A stretch of DNA of 64,000 nucleotides. Source: Lacrimispora celerecrescens (GTDB lineage Bacteria > Bacillota > Clostridia > Lachnospirales > Lachnospiraceae). Under the pieces are notes generated by a model that was not told the origin of the DNA, made no database searches, and saw only the letters and a list, made by a program, of their open reading frames with translations. The position numbers and the translations under genes were made by a program. Positions 1 through 9,186 of this stretch are shown here, piece by piece. Positions within the stretch are counted from its first letter, which is position 1; each line of letters starts with the position of its first letter. The DNA lies in assembly GCF_000732605.1 (NCBI RefSeq), contig NZ_JPME01000025.1, forward strand, positions 88,988-152,987. The letters are read 5' to 3'.

Positions 1-24
1 CTCCTTTCACCTTTTTATGTCCTG

Positions 25-53
25 AATGTAGCACAAAGAGGCTACCCTGTCAA
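25..53 (-). promoter_or_regulatory. Promoter of a leftward gene beyond the window edge
   Basis: On the minus strand TTGACA (53-48) is followed after 17 bases by TACATT (30-25), a good vegetative promoter. The first bases of the window read GTGAAAGGAG on the minus strand, which looks like the ribosome site of a gene starting just left of position 1. That gene would be divergent from the RpiR pair. Confidence 0.6.
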
Positions 54-83
54 TCTGTTGACACAAACTATTACCCGGCTGCA

Positions 84-111
84 TTGACTTATCATGTATT
101 CGTGATAAAAT
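84..111 (+). promoter_or_regulatory. Promoter of the RpiR regulator pair
   Basis: TTGACT (84-89), a 16-base spacer and TAAAAT (106-111), about 30 bases upstream of the first RpiR start at 141. It places the transcription start after the upstream in-frame codons 84-140, so the longer open frame cannot be the real start. Confidence 0.55.
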
Positions 112-140
112 GGACGGAGAGATTTACGAGGAGGTTTCCT

Positions 141-965
141 ATGGTCACACTTCATCTGGATGACGCTGTTATCAAAAGCCTGAGCAACAATGAACTGAAT
201 GTCTTAAAATATGTCTATGAACACTCGGATGAGGTTTTGGATATGAGCATACAGACACTGGCCGCCCAGACATCTTATTCCTCTGCCACGATTCTGCGCT
301 TCTGCAAGAAGCTTGGATATTCCGGCTTTGCGGAATTCAAATATGCCCTCCGCGCAGAGGGAAGAAAAGACACTCCCGGAACATCGGCTGCGAAGGCCCA
401 GAATTTTAATACCCGGATCATGATTGACAGCCTGTGTTCCAATGTCGAAGGAACCTCCAATCTGATATCGGAAGACCAGCTCATCCATACGTTCCGGTAT
501 TTTGACAGCAACTGTCCCATCTACTTATGGGCCCCGGGAGGGATCACTTCTATTCTGAGCGACTATTTTGAGAAGCTTCTTTTCTCCATCGGACGCCAGA
601 ATGTATACAAGATCGAATCCAGTAAAATGGGAGAACACATTTTAAGAAATATCCACTCAGAATCCCTGCTGATCTTAATCAGCACCACCGGGGATTTCGG
701 TCCGACCGTACGTCTTGGCAAAATCGCCCGGATGAACAATGTCCCGATTCTATCCATTACCCCATATACCAACAATGAAGTTGCCAATTTAGCCACTGTC
801 AACTTCCGCTTCTTCACCAACCAGCGCGAGAACCGGGGAGCGGAGTTCACTTCCAGGCTACCTGTGTTTTATATGATCAACGCAATTATACGCTGTTATC
901 TTCAGTACAAGCTGTCCGGCCGGGAACAAACGGAACAGGGGGAAAACCATGATTCCATTATTTGA
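141..965 (+). CDS. MurR/RpiR family transcriptional regulator (first of an overlapping pair)
   Basis: 274-residue regulator of the RpiR family, which couples a helix-turn-helix to a phosphosugar-sensing SIS domain. Residues ~10-75 form the N-terminal HTH, with the family-typical ATILRFCKKLGYSGFAEFK. Residues ~125-260 form the SIS domain, with an ISTTGDFG loop where many relatives have S-x-S-G-x-T. Start chosen at 141 because AGGAGG lies 6 bases upstream; the frame stays open to 84, but that part overlaps the promoter. The end overlaps the next RpiR gene by 17 bases, so the two are co-translated. The genes face a PTS EIICB and GH4 enzyme across a shared terminator, so control of alpha-glucoside phosphate use is a reasonable inference. 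The ligand is unknown. Confidence 0.9.
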   Translation: MVTLHLDDAVIKSLSNNELNVLKYVYEHSDEVLDMSIQTLAAQTSYSSATILRFCKKLGYSGFAEFKYALRAEGRKDTPGTSAAKAQNFNTRIMIDSLCSNVEGTSNLISEDQLIHTFRYFDSNCPIYLWAPGGITSILSDYFEKLLFSIGRQNVYKIESSKMGEHILRNIHSESLLILISTTGDFGPTVRLGKIARMNNVPILSITPYTNNEVANLATVNFRFFTNQRENRGAEFTSRLPVFYMINAIIRCYLQYKLSGREQTEQGENHDSII

Positions 966-1734
966 AAAAGCACATCAGCTGCACCTTACGGATACGGAAG
1001 AAGAAATCCTTAAGTATTTTGAATCCAATCTTCCCTCGTCCGTGTATACCAATTTAAATGACTTAAGTGCCAGCCTGTATACTTCCAATGCAACCATTGT
1101 CCGTTTCTGCCAAAAGCTGGGACTGAAGGGCTATAACGAATTCAAATACCAGGTGCGAAAGGAATTAAAGCAGCTTCACCCCCAGAACTTCCGTACCGAT
1201 GATCTGGTCCATCATTCTCTCGCCCTGTTTAAGGATAATTTAGATCAGATCGATGAAAAGGAGCTGGAGGAGATCGCCGGGCTTTTAACCAGTGACCGGC
1301 CCATCTATATCTATGGCTCCAATTTAAGCTCCCTTGCCGCCAAATATCTCCAGACGGTCTTAAACACCCTTGACTATCCCTGTATTCTGGTCGAATGGCG
1401 GCGCCTGTTAAATGGCCTTGTTCATGAGATAAACAGCGACGCCGTACTTTTCATCATCACGGCCCATGGAGATGCCAGGCGGTATCTGTCTGTATTCCGA
1501 AAAGCTAAGGCCCGGGGCACCATCACAATTCTGCTCACCTGTGAGAAGGACAGCCCTTTAATCCCCTACAGCACCTTCGCACTCTGTACCAATGACCGGA
1601 ATGAGGAGTACCGTCATGTCGATATCAATCCAAGGCTGGGGATCTTTACGATCGTCCAGATTCTGATTGAACTGGCCGCCAGGATCAAACAGAATTCCCA
1701 GGACGGCGGTGATACCTTTGGTTCCCTTTCTTAA
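949..1734 (+). CDS. MurR/RpiR family transcriptional regulator (second of the pair)
   Basis: 261 residues. HTH at ~10-75 with ATIVRFCQKLGLKGYNEFKYQVRKELK, SIS domain at ~115-245. The phosphosugar loop reads IITAHGDARRY instead of the usual S-x-S-G, so the sugar site is divergent, as in its upstream partner. Its ATG lies inside the last codons of the preceding regulator, preceded by a purine-rich run, which suggests translational coupling and perhaps a heteromeric regulator. It ends at a terminator shared with the convergent PTS gene. Likely target is the neighbouring PTS/GH4 operon (inference from position only). Confidence 0.88.
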   Translation: MIPLFEKAHQLHLTDTEEEILKYFESNLPSSVYTNLNDLSASLYTSNATIVRFCQKLGLKGYNEFKYQVRKELKQLHPQNFRTDDLVHHSLALFKDNLDQIDEKELEEIAGLLTSDRPIYIYGSNLSSLAAKYLQTVLNTLDYPCILVEWRRLLNGLVHEINSDAVLFIITAHGDARRYLSVFRKAKARGTITILLTCEKDSPLIPYSTFALCTNDRNEEYRHVDINPRLGIFTIVQILIELAARIKQNSQDGGDTFGSLS

Positions 1735-1744
1735 CGAAAATAAA

Positions 1745-1785
1745 AAAGCTGCCCGGTTCCATGTTTCCCATGGCCGTGCAGCTTT
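1745..1785. terminator. Bidirectional terminator between RpiR pair and PTS gene
   Basis: Arms AAAGCTGC (1745-1752) and GCAGCTTT (1778-1785) with further inner pairing (CCATG/CATGG), flanked by an A-run on the left and a T-rich stretch on the right. It can serve both the rightward regulators and the leftward PTS gene. Confidence 0.8.
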
Positions 1786-1797
1786 CTCTTTGTATCT

Positions 1798-3321
1798 TTA
1801 ATATTTTAATACTTCCCTTACATTTGATGCAATTCCTTCCACTTTCGGTCCATAAATCACCTGGATATGGGTATCACTGGTGCGGACTATTCCCATGGAG
1901 CCTGTTTTCTTTAAAAGTTCGTCACTCACCATTGCCATATCTTTAATATCCACACGAAGTCTTGTCAGACAGTTGTTCACTGTTTTGATATTACCATATC
2001 CGCCAAGTCCCTCTATAATTTTCGATGCGAGGGCTTTTTGTTTTTCTTCCATGGTACTCTCCGAAACATCCGCTTCCTGCTCTTCGTCAGATACATCGAT
2101 GGAGAGCTGTTTTCTGGTCAGGTAACTTTTAAATACAAAATAATAAATAACGGAGAAGATCGGCCCGGTAATGATCACCCAGTACCAGCGGGATCCTGGC
2201 TGGAATACGCCCCAGATCAGGAAATCGATCAGACCGCCGCCGGTATTGCCGATGACAACCTTAAATGCTGACATCAGCATGAAGGACAGACCGCCCATTA
2301 ACGCATGGAACAAAAACAGCGGCGGTGCAATAAACATGAATGAGAATTCCAATGGTTCCGTAATGCCTGACACAATGCTGGCTGCGACGCCTGCAATCAT
2401 AAGAGCCTTTACTTTATTCTTTTTCTCCGGAGGAGAGGTCCTGTAAATAGCCAGTGCTGCTGCCGGAAGACCAAACATCATCATCGGCATTTTGCCCTGT
2501 CCTAAAAATACCGTAAACGGCCTCAACTCTGAGATGTCTACTTTATCGACAAATTGAAGGAAGATATTTAAGCATCCTTCTACTCCTTCATAGGTTCCGC
2601 CAATGGAGGTGGTACGGAAAATACCGTTTAATACATGGTGCAGACCGGTAGGAATCAGCAGCCGCTCCAGGAATCCATAGCCGAATACTCCGACCAGTCC
2701 TGTAGCAGATATCAAGCCTCCCAACCCGTCAATAACCATGGAAACCGGTGACCATAGGATCGGTGCGGCAAGACCCACAACTGCCATGGCCATAATAACA
2801 ACAATGGCAACAAAACGTTTCCCTCCATAAAAGGAGATTGCCACTGGAAATGTAACTTTATGATACCGGTTATGGAGTGAGGCAGTCATGATACCTGCAA
2901 CAATACCTGCGACCGCACCCATATCCAGGGTTTCCACACCCAGGATCGTGGATATCTTCAAAGCACTAAAATTCATAAAGCCGGAATTGATCATACATGC
3001 CGATGCCACCAGAAATGTATAATAACCGATAAATCCTGCAAATGCCGCGATTTCCTTTTCCTCTCTCGCCATTCCAAAAGATATGGAAATGGAAAACAGC
3101 ACCGGAATCAATGTAAATACAACACCTGATATTTTATTTAAAGTAGAAATAATGAAATAAATAAGCCCCTGCTGTAAAAATGGAACAGCCGACTGTACCT
3201 GCGCTTTCATAAGCGCAGAAGTTAACCCCAAAACGATACCGCATGCGGCCAAAGCAGCAATCGGCATCAGCAAACTACGTCCGAGAGCCGAGAAAAAATC
3301 CATTGCCCTGTTTTTCTTCAT
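1798..3321 (-). CDS. PTS EIICB, glucose/alpha-glucoside family
   Basis: Membrane permease-phosphotransferase of the Glc superfamily, importing a sugar with concomitant phosphorylation. About 507 residues. The EIIC domain has many hydrophobic segments (residues ~10-360), including the conserved G-I-T-E-P-L-E-F substrate-site motif. An acidic linker at ~395-420 leads to an EIIB domain (~430-505) with the phospho-cysteine in NNCLTRLR (about residue 451). There is no EIIA domain, so a separate EIIA must serve it. Start placed at 3321 because GGAGAGGA lies 8 bases upstream; in-frame GTG 3342 and ATG 3339 lack a ribosome site. It lies ~110 bases downstream of a GH4 6-phospho-glucosidase on the same strand, which suggests an alpha-glucoside or maltose-type substrate. 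The exact sugar is not readable. Confidence 0.9.
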   Translation of the reverse strand: MKKNRAMDFFSALGRSLLMPIAALAACGIVLGLTSALMKAQVQSAVPFLQQGLIYFIISTLNKISGVVFTLIPVLFSISISFGMAREEKEIAAFAGFIGYYTFLVASACMINSGFMNFSALKISTILGVETLDMGAVAGIVAGIMTASLHNRYHKVTFPVAISFYGGKRFVAIVVIMAMAVVGLAAPILWSPVSMVIDGLGGLISATGLVGVFGYGFLERLLIPTGLHHVLNGIFRTTSIGGTYEGVEGCLNIFLQFVDKVDISELRPFTVFLGQGKMPMMMFGLPAAALAIYRTSPPEKKNKVKALMIAGVAASIVSGITEPLEFSFMFIAPPLFLFHALMGGLSFMLMSAFKVVIGNTGGGLIDFLIWGVFQPGSRWYWVIITGPIFSVIYYFVFKSYLTRKQLSIDVSDEEQEADVSESTMEEKQKALASKIIEGLGGYGNIKTVNNCLTRLRVDIKDMAMVSDELLKKTGSMGIVRTSDTHIQVIYGPKVEGIASNVREVLKY

Positions 3322-3430
3322 GATAATATCCTCTCCCATCACAGACTACCCTGCAACGTTACATCCTGTTTTCTTATGATTCTCCATAGGAGTACATTTC
3401 ATTTCACTCCCGCCAAGTTTTTGCTTCCCC

Positions 3431-4756
3431 TTAATTTAACTCCGGCCACATTCCTTTATTGGCTTCAATCAAAGCATCCAGCACCTTTCTTGCTTTCTTT
3501 GCATCGCCGATCAGCCTGTTAAGAGTAAATGCCTCCAGAGCCTTCTGATAAGAATTCTCAAAATAAGCATCTACAATCAGCTTTTCACAGGATACCTGGT
3601 TAACCAAAAGTCCCAGATAGAACTGAGGAATATTTCCCACTCTCATGGGGCGGGGGCCATTTGCTCCAAGTTCGCATACAACCTCTACCATGGCATCGTC
3701 CTGCATATTGGCTATGGCACCGTTGTTCTCAACAATCAGGATATGCCTGTCATTTTTATTAAAAGCGATGGATTCCGCAACCTTAATCATCATTTCGGCA
3801 TGGGCATCCGAAATCTCATCAAACTTATCTCCCAGCTTTCCTTCTTTGATCACCTGGGCACACTCGCTGAATACCCGTTTTTCTCTCCCCGCCATAACCT
3901 CATCCGCACGGGTAAAATCAGCATCCAGATGACTAGCCTTATATTCCGGATATAAGTAATACTGATCATAAGTGTTTGGCAAAAACTCCGGGAAGTCTTC
4001 CATGATTGTCTTTACCATTCCGTAGGTATCCAGCCAGGACTTATCTCTCTGTTCTGCATCCTGGGGAAGGAAGCCGTTCTGAGCAACCATTTCCCTGATC
4101 TTTGGAAGCAAGTCTTCTCCCGTATGAACGTCATACATATGGGTAAACCAGCCATAATGGTTCAGGCCAAAATAAACCGGGTCTAAATCTTCCCAACTGC
4201 ATTCTAAAAGTCTGCTGCAGGAGCGTACCACATTCTCCGGCTGATCACAGATGTTTAAGATTCTCTTGTCATCCGGAAACTCTCTGCGGAGTGCTTCCGC
4301 AACAATAGCTGCGGGATTGGAGTAGTTTAATATCCATGCATCCGGTGCATAGGTACGGATATCGTGTACGGCCTTGATCATATCCACGCAGGACCTGAGA
4401 CCATAGGCCATCCCTCCCGCCCCGCAGGTTTCCTGTCCGATGATTCCCATGCTCAGCGGAATGTGCTCATCCTTTGCACGCATCGGAAGTCCACCGGAGC
4501 GCATCTGCATAAATATGAAATCCATTCCCTCATAAGCTTCCTTAACATCAGTTGTGTAAGAGAAATCCAGCTCCGGAAATCTTTCCTTAAACAGAATCTC
4601 ACCATACTTTCCTATCGGTTCCTGGCGGTCGTTATCGATGTCAAACAGCACCAGCTTCTTTAAAGGGAATTCCTCTTTAAGTCTGACAAATGACTTTAAG
4701 AAACCTAGTGTAAAAGTACTTCCCCCTCCAACGATGCATACGTTAAATGTTCTCAT
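3431..4756 (-). CDS. GH4 6-phospho-glucosidase (CDQP variant)
   Basis: 441 residues, the usual GH4 length. The family cleaves 6-phospho-glycosides by an NAD+ and Mn2+ dependent redox mechanism in the cytoplasm. Visible: an N-terminal dinucleotide fold with VGGGSTFT (residues ~9-16), an NYSNPAA loop (~144-150), metal ligands Cys170 and His200 (in GLNHYGWFT), and Asp171 as the likely acid. The 170-173 signature is C-D-Q-P; 6-phospho-alpha-glucosidases such as GlvA have CDMP, and beta-specific members usually CN[V/I]P. The Asp argues for alpha specificity, but the Gln is unusual. AAAGGAG precedes the ATG. It is the first gene of an operon with the downstream EIICB; the promoter is at 4800-4828. 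A paralogue with the standard motif lies at 26104-27435. Confidence 0.9.
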   Translation of the reverse strand: MRTFNVCIVGGGSTFTLGFLKSFVRLKEEFPLKKLVLFDIDNDRQEPIGKYGEILFKERFPELDFSYTTDVKEAYEGMDFIFMQMRSGGLPMRAKDEHIPLSMGIIGQETCGAGGMAYGLRSCVDMIKAVHDIRTYAPDAWILNYSNPAAIVAEALRREFPDDKRILNICDQPENVVRSCSRLLECSWEDLDPVYFGLNHYGWFTHMYDVHTGEDLLPKIREMVAQNGFLPQDAEQRDKSWLDTYGMVKTIMEDFPEFLPNTYDQYYLYPEYKASHLDADFTRADEVMAGREKRVFSECAQVIKEGKLGDKFDEISDAHAEMMIKVAESIAFNKNDRHILIVENNGAIANMQDDAMVEVVCELGANGPRPMRVGNIPQFYLGLLVNQVSCEKLIVDAYFENSYQKALEAFTLNRLIGDAKKARKVLDALIEANKGMWPELN

Positions 4757-4799
4757 TGTTTTTCTCCTTTACCTCTTTTTACTTATCCTTGATGGCCTT

Positions 4800-4828
4800 A
4801 TGATACTTCATTTCATTTAACGTGTAAA
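4800..4828 (-). promoter_or_regulatory. Promoter of the GH4-PTS operon
   Basis: Minus-strand TTTACA (4828-4823), 17-base spacer, TATCAT (4805-4800). The -35 overlaps an imperfect inverted repeat, GTGAAACTATTTACAC (6 of 8 pairs), a possible operator for the RpiR regulators across the PTS gene. The operator reading is speculative. Confidence 0.55.
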
Positions 4829-4954
4829 TAGTTTCACATGCATACGGATACGATCCCATATTTCAACATTTATTACTGTAACAGTTATAATTTTCACTCT
4901 TTTTATTACAAATGATGACTGCATCTTTTCAAATAAAAAACGGCACAATGAATA

Positions 4955-4989
4955 AAAGCCGGTTCGGATATAAAACCCGAATCGGCTTT
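4955..4989. terminator. Terminator downstream of the L,D-transpeptidase
   Basis: 13-base arms (4955-4967 and 4977-4989) with one G-T pair and a 9-base loop, flanked by A-rich and T-rich runs on the two sides. It follows the stop of the leftward L,D-transpeptidase by about 35 bases. Confidence 0.85.
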
Positions 4990-5024
4990 CTCTTTTTTTC
5001 TTGTCCAAGACCAGGACATTTAAC

Positions 5025-6437
5025 TTAATAGTGGCAAATTACCGGAATTCCGGAATAGACTAGCCCATATAATACCTTTGCCTTCTCCGGCGGAAGATTC
5101 ACACAGCCATGGCTTCCCGTTGTCTGGTAAATGGCCCCGCCAAACCGGGACCGCCAGTTGGCGTCATGGAAACCGATCCCTCCGTTAAACGGCATCCAGT
5201 AATCCACATGGCTTTCATATTCATAGGTGCCGTCTGCCTTTTTGGCTCCACGCAGAATCCGGTCTGTTTCCTTATTGTACAGGGTGAAAATACCCTCGGG
5301 AGTTGTGTAATTTTTTGAAACATTTCCTGTCACACAGGGAGAATCCCATACCAGAGCGCCTGCCTTATACATGTAAACATGCTGGGCCGCCATATCTGCT
5401 TCCACATAAGTCCCGCCCCAGGCACTGGTTTTGTCAGCCACTGTCTGAATATACTTTGGTTCCCTTTTCTGACTTTGTCCCGATTGAATGATGGCATTAA
5501 GGGCAGCCGTTTCTTCCGCCTGATCCATCTTACGGCCATAGGAACCAGGAAGAAGGCTGGGTTTTCCATTTGTAACGCGAAATGCCCGTTCCTTTCCTTG
5601 TATATCATACTTGTCCGCCAGACCTTTAACATAAGCCGTAACCTTATCTCCCTTTACATTTATAACGCCTTCCGTCATTCCTGAAACCCAGGAATAGATT
5701 TCCTCTCCCTTTAAGACCTCTGACTGGCCGTCTCCAAGGACATAAGTAATCTCCATTGCCCTTATCCCGTTAAAGGAATCCCGTTTGGCAATCAATCCGG
5801 CATCTTCTGAAGTGACTGTAATGGTATCATAACAGCCTGATTCTTCAATATTTATCTGGGGTGACACCTCATTTAGCGCAGCCTTTACCAACGCTTCCAG
5901 TTTTTCAAGGTTTACGCTGTTCCCCTGTACTTCCGGAAGGATCGTAAAGGGAATTCCCTGCTGCCAGTCAGTAATCCGGGCATTCGTCGTAGCCGTAATA
6001 CCCTCGCCGCTCATGCAGGAGAGTGAATTCAGCCTTTCCTTTAACTTTCCTTCATCATAACTGACTACTCCCTTTTGGCTATAGTTATTATCAACTGCAG
6101 GACCTGCCACTCTCCCCGAAGCATTCTGCTCATCTAAAACCGTCTTAAGCCCTTCCGAAAAAACCACCTGATAGCCGATCTCAGGACCGTTTATGACTTC
6201 TTCAGCGTCTCCCTTCTCCTTAATGGAGAGCTGATATTCCCTGCTATAAAAGCCTTCTATTTGTATTTTCGCTTCTTCAACTGTCATTCCTCCTACAAGA
6301 ACACCGTTTATTTTGGTTCCCGGGACAAATTTAGAAGCGTCATCTGCCAGTGCAATCGTCGTACCTGCCAGCATAAATAGGACTGCCAGAAGGATGCTCT
6401 TACTCATCGTACCTGCATGACTTCTTTTTCTGCTCAT
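5025..6437 (-). CDS. L,D-transpeptidase with YkuD and peptidoglycan-binding domains
   Basis: 470-residue secreted or membrane-anchored cell-wall enzyme that forms 3-3 peptidoglycan cross-links or links proteins to peptidoglycan. An N-terminal hydrophobic segment (~14-31, ending TTIALA) acts as signal or anchor. It is followed by a repeat region resembling the PG_binding_4 fold (~45-330). The YkuD catalytic domain (~340-470) has GFHDANW and the SHGCVNL motif; the nucleophile is about Cys445. Start: AAAGGA 10 bases upstream of ATG 6437; an internal Met at residue 11 is less well supported. It is monocistronic, with its own terminator. Confidence 0.93.
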   Translation of the reverse strand: MSRKRSHAGTMSKSILLAVLFMLAGTTIALADDASKFVPGTKINGVLVGGMTVEEAKIQIEGFYSREYQLSIKEKGDAEEVINGPEIGYQVVFSEGLKTVLDEQNASGRVAGPAVDNNYSQKGVVSYDEGKLKERLNSLSCMSGEGITATTNARITDWQQGIPFTILPEVQGNSVNLEKLEALVKAALNEVSPQINIEESGCYDTITVTSEDAGLIAKRDSFNGIRAMEITYVLGDGQSEVLKGEEIYSWVSGMTEGVINVKGDKVTAYVKGLADKYDIQGKERAFRVTNGKPSLLPGSYGRKMDQAEETAALNAIIQSGQSQKREPKYIQTVADKTSAWGGTYVEADMAAQHVYMYKAGALVWDSPCVTGNVSKNYTTPEGIFTLYNKETDRILRGAKKADGTYEYESHVDYWMPFNGGIGFHDANWRSRFGGAIYQTTGSHGCVNLPPEKAKVLYGLVYSGIPVICHY

Positions 6438-6521
6438 TTACCATAAATCCTTTACTTGATATTTGGAATATTATTCCACAACTTCTAGAGTAACACTATT
6501 TATACGGAATCTCAAGAAAAA

Positions 6522-7406
6522 TCATTCCCCATTTTTCTCCACTCTGGAATACAGAAGCACACCGCCAATGGTAATCAGGCCTCCGGCAATCTGTAAAAGT
6601 GCTGGAAGCTCAGCAAAAAGGAAAACAGCAAATAGAGCCGCAACCACCGGCTCACAGAGCTTGGAAGCCGATACAAATGAGGGAGACAGGAATTTTAAGC
6701 ACCAGCTGAAGATACTGTGTCCTAAAAGGGTGGAGAATACAGCCAGAAGAAGTCCCACCACCACGGAACTCATCCCATAACCATGGAAAGGAATTCCGGC
6801 CGCTGCCGTAAATATGCAAAGCACCAATGCACAGAAGAAATATACGATGTAGGTGTAAGATATTGTCGACATTCCTTTTCTTACTTCCCGGCCGATCAGG
6901 GTATAAACAGCGGAAAATATTGCCGCTGCCAGAGCCAGCCCGTCACCGGACAAATGGTCTCCTCCTGCCGAATAATCAGAAAAGGCAATAAGCAGGCTGC
7001 CGAATACAGTTATAGCAATGCTTAAAAGGGCTGCTTTTCCAATCTTTCCTTTTAAGAACACGACAAATCCCAAAGCCACCCAGATGACCTCCGTGCAGAC
7101 AATTGCCGTCGAGCTTGCCACAGAAGTCTGCTTTAAAGATTCAAACCATGACGTAAAATGAAGAGCCAGAAATATTCCGCTCACTGCACATAATACAATG
7201 GTCTTCCCGTTCGTCTGTTTTAACTCCGCCCGGACCTGGGCTTTCCCAAATACAACCGGTGTCATTAGCCCCACCGTCCACAAGAGCCGGTACGCAGCCG
7301 TCACCACGGAGGGTGCACCGGAATATTTAACAAAAATTGCAGAAAGGGAAATTCCTATGACACCGATTACAATCATGACCATGGGATGCTTTTCAAGAAC
7401 TTTCAT
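6522..7406 (-). CDS. DMT/EamA family transporter
   Basis: 294 residues with about ten hydrophobic helices in two repeated EamA halves (~8-140 and ~155-288), the usual layout of drug/metabolite exporters. AAAGGAG lies 7 bases before the ATG, and a strong promoter sits at 7449-7476. Members export amino acids, nucleosides or metabolites; nothing here identifies the substrate. Helices such as VVVGLLLAVFSTLLGHSIF in the second half support the call. Confidence 0.88.
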   Translation of the reverse strand: MKVLEKHPMVMIVIGVIGISLSAIFVKYSGAPSVVTAAYRLLWTVGLMTPVVFGKAQVRAELKQTNGKTIVLCAVSGIFLALHFTSWFESLKQTSVASSTAIVCTEVIWVALGFVVFLKGKIGKAALLSIAITVFGSLLIAFSDYSAGGDHLSGDGLALAAAIFSAVYTLIGREVRKGMSTISYTYIVYFFCALVLCIFTAAAGIPFHGYGMSSVVVGLLLAVFSTLLGHSIFSWCLKFLSPSFVSASKLCEPVVAALFAVFLFAELPALLQIAGGLITIGGVLLYSRVEKNGE

Positions 7407-7448
7407 TTTTCTTCTCCTTTGTTATCCTGTCTCAATATATGCCTCCTG

Positions 7449-7476
7449 ATTATAGCATCACTTCTGGTATTGTCAA
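7449..7476 (-). promoter_or_regulatory. Promoter of the EamA transporter
   Basis: Perfect TTGACA (7476-7471), 16-base spacer and perfect TATAAT (7454-7449) on the minus strand, ~43 bases before the start codon. The rest of the gap up to 7656 shows no gene or clear structure. Confidence 0.75.
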
Positions 7477-7656
7477 AGCTTAATAAGGAAAGAAAGCAAA
7501 TCCATGCTTGCTGATCTATATCATTTTTATCATGCTTTTTCGATTGTCTATTAAGGTTCACGGTTGAATTCTAATGGTTATTGGGGTTATTTCCCCCTTT
7601 TCATGCGTAAAACCTTATATTTCCACATTTATCCATTATATATCACTCATCATTCG

Positions 7657-7857
7657 TCACGATACGACTTTCCGTTTGAATATTGAAATAATCCACCGTG
7701 TGCTCCCATAACTTTGAGCGGCAGGAACCGTATTTACCAGCTCCCAGCCCTGCTGGCCTAACTCATTTAACTCTCTTTGAAATGCGTTCTGGTCCACTTT
7801 CCCCCCAAGCATTCCCTTTGCATCAGTAAACAATGTTTTGTACTCAAATTGCTCCAT
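7657..7857 (-). CDS. DUF4177 domain protein
   Basis: 66-residue cytoplasmic protein. The pattern FEYKTLF...ELNELGQQGWELVNTVP...FKRK is typical of the DUF4177 family, small alpha/beta proteins of unknown function. AGGAGG lies 7 bases before the ATG. It stands alone between the DMT transporter and the dehydrogenase. No function can be assigned. Confidence 0.8.
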   Translation of the reverse strand: MEQFEYKTLFTDAKGMLGGKVDQNAFQRELNELGQQGWELVNTVPAAQSYGSTRWIISIFKRKVVS

Positions 7858-8046
7858 ATTCTTACCTCCTGTTATTTTTCCTTCCTTGTATTGTAGAGAA
7901 ATCTAACGAACTTCTGGCTGCTTTAAATAACAGCAGTCTTATCCTCATAATACCATGTTCCAACTAATGAGAAAAGGGTTAACTTTCCCCGGTCGGACTG
8001 CCATGACCGTTCTGCCGGAGCAGTCACTTTTTAACATGCAAAAAAC

Positions 8047-8070
8047 CCGCAGAGTCTGATTTCTCTGCGG
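8047..8070 (-). terminator. Terminator of the DapB-like dehydrogenase
   Basis: Perfect 8-base arms CCGCAGAG/CTCTGCGG with an 8-base loop, followed on the minus strand by GTTTTTTGC. It starts ~20 bases after the stop codon. Confidence 0.85.
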
Positions 8071-8089
8071 ATTTTTATAATCTTAATTC

Positions 8090-9133
8090 TTAGCTTTCCA
8101 GATATAAATGCATTGGATAAGACATGTACTGAACATCGTCAAGCTTTTCAACCGTTACAAATCCTGCCGGAGCATTTAGTATGGTTGGAATGCGGTTTAC
8201 AATGTTTGCACAGGTATGCTCTACCGTAGCAGGCTTCTTAACGAAGAAGGTAGTGTCCGGCTCACCAATGATTTTCCAGTCACACATATCTCCGTCATCC
8301 GGGCCGTAAACCTTGCCGATGCACTGGGTTTCAATGACCGGTCCCTGGAAGGTTTCCGTAGTTACAACTGCGCTCATGCCGATGCAGTTACCCTTGGGGA
8401 TCGTAGCTCCAAGAGTTTCGGAATATAAGTCTTTATCATAAAAATAAGGAACACACTTCTGCGTCTGGGATTTGATGGTCCAGCCCATCTTATTGCACAG
8501 CGCCTCGTTGGAGTTCCATACATAAGAAGGCTCCAAAGTGGTCGGATGGGCAATCTTTTCTTCGAATTCCTCAGGGGTAAGGCCTGCGCCATGAGCTTCG
8601 GCAAGAGCCAGTCCATAGTCTTCCACGTTATAGCTGACTGCTCCTTCAATGCGGTCGATCCGATGTACACCACCTGCCACACAGCCAATCATGTTGATCC
8701 AGTAAATATCCTGCATTCCGGCTCCAACGATGGTACAGCCATTTTCTTTTGCCAGACGGTCCAGACGGTTGGTAATGGCGGAGGCAGTGGTCCATGGATA
8801 AATGGCTTCCTCACAGGTTGTCACCACGTTGATTCCTCTGGAAACACATTTCTCGAAATGAGGATATACATCTTCCATAAAGCTGAACAGGGTCACGACT
8901 GCGATATCTGCATCACATTCATCCAGAACCGCATCTGCATCGCTTCGGATGGGAACACCGATATTAAATCCAAAACCGGCAAACTCGCCTACATCCATGC
9001 CAACCACATCAGGGTTTACGTCAATGGCGCCTACGATTTCCGCACCCTTTTCATAGAGATATCTTAGGATATACTTTGCCATTTTTCCGCATCCATACTG
9101 TACCACACGAACCTTTTCATAATTCATCATCAT
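8090..9133 (-). CDS. DapB-fold NAD(P)-dependent dehydrogenase (2,4-diaminopentanoate dehydrogenase-like)
   Basis: About 347 residues with an N-terminal Rossmann motif [15 protein letters not shown] and an overall layout like dihydrodipicolinate reductase. Length and the long C-terminal substrate domain fit the 2,4-diaminopentanoate dehydrogenase/amine dehydrogenase group of clostridia (ornithine fermentation) better than true DapB (~270 residues). No ornithine-pathway genes lie nearby, so the substrate stays open. Four Met codons cluster at the start. GAAAGG abuts the first (9139), so 9133 (6-base spacing) is preferred. Expression seems to depend on the upstream MerR gene, because the promoter at 9187-9217 has a MerR-type long spacer. 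Confidence 0.75.
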   Translation of the reverse strand: MMMNYEKVRVVQYGCGKMAKYILRYLYEKGAEIVGAIDVNPDVVGMDVGEFAGFGFNIGVPIRSDADAVLDECDADIAVVTLFSFMEDVYPHFEKCVSRGINVVTTCEEAIYPWTTASAITNRLDRLAKENGCTIVGAGMQDIYWINMIGCVAGGVHRIDRIEGAVSYNVEDYGLALAEAHGAGLTPEEFEEKIAHPTTLEPSYVWNSNEALCNKMGWTIKSQTQKCVPYFYDKDLYSETLGATIPKGNCIGMSAVVTTETFQGPVIETQCIGKVYGPDDGDMCDWKIIGEPDTTFFVKKPATVEHTCANIVNRIPTILNAPAGFVTVEKLDDVQYMSYPMHLYLES

Positions 9134-9186
9134 CGTCATCCTTTCTTTATAAGAACTTGTTTTGGAGCACAGCTCCTGATGCTTTC

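Noticed and set aside
4817..5008. 63-residue open frame on the minus strand
   Set aside because: It spans the terminator hairpin and the GH4 promoter, has no ribosome site and no recognisable family.
8546..9067. 173-residue open frame on the plus strand
   Set aside because: Antisense shadow of the DapB-like dehydrogenase, which has full domain support.
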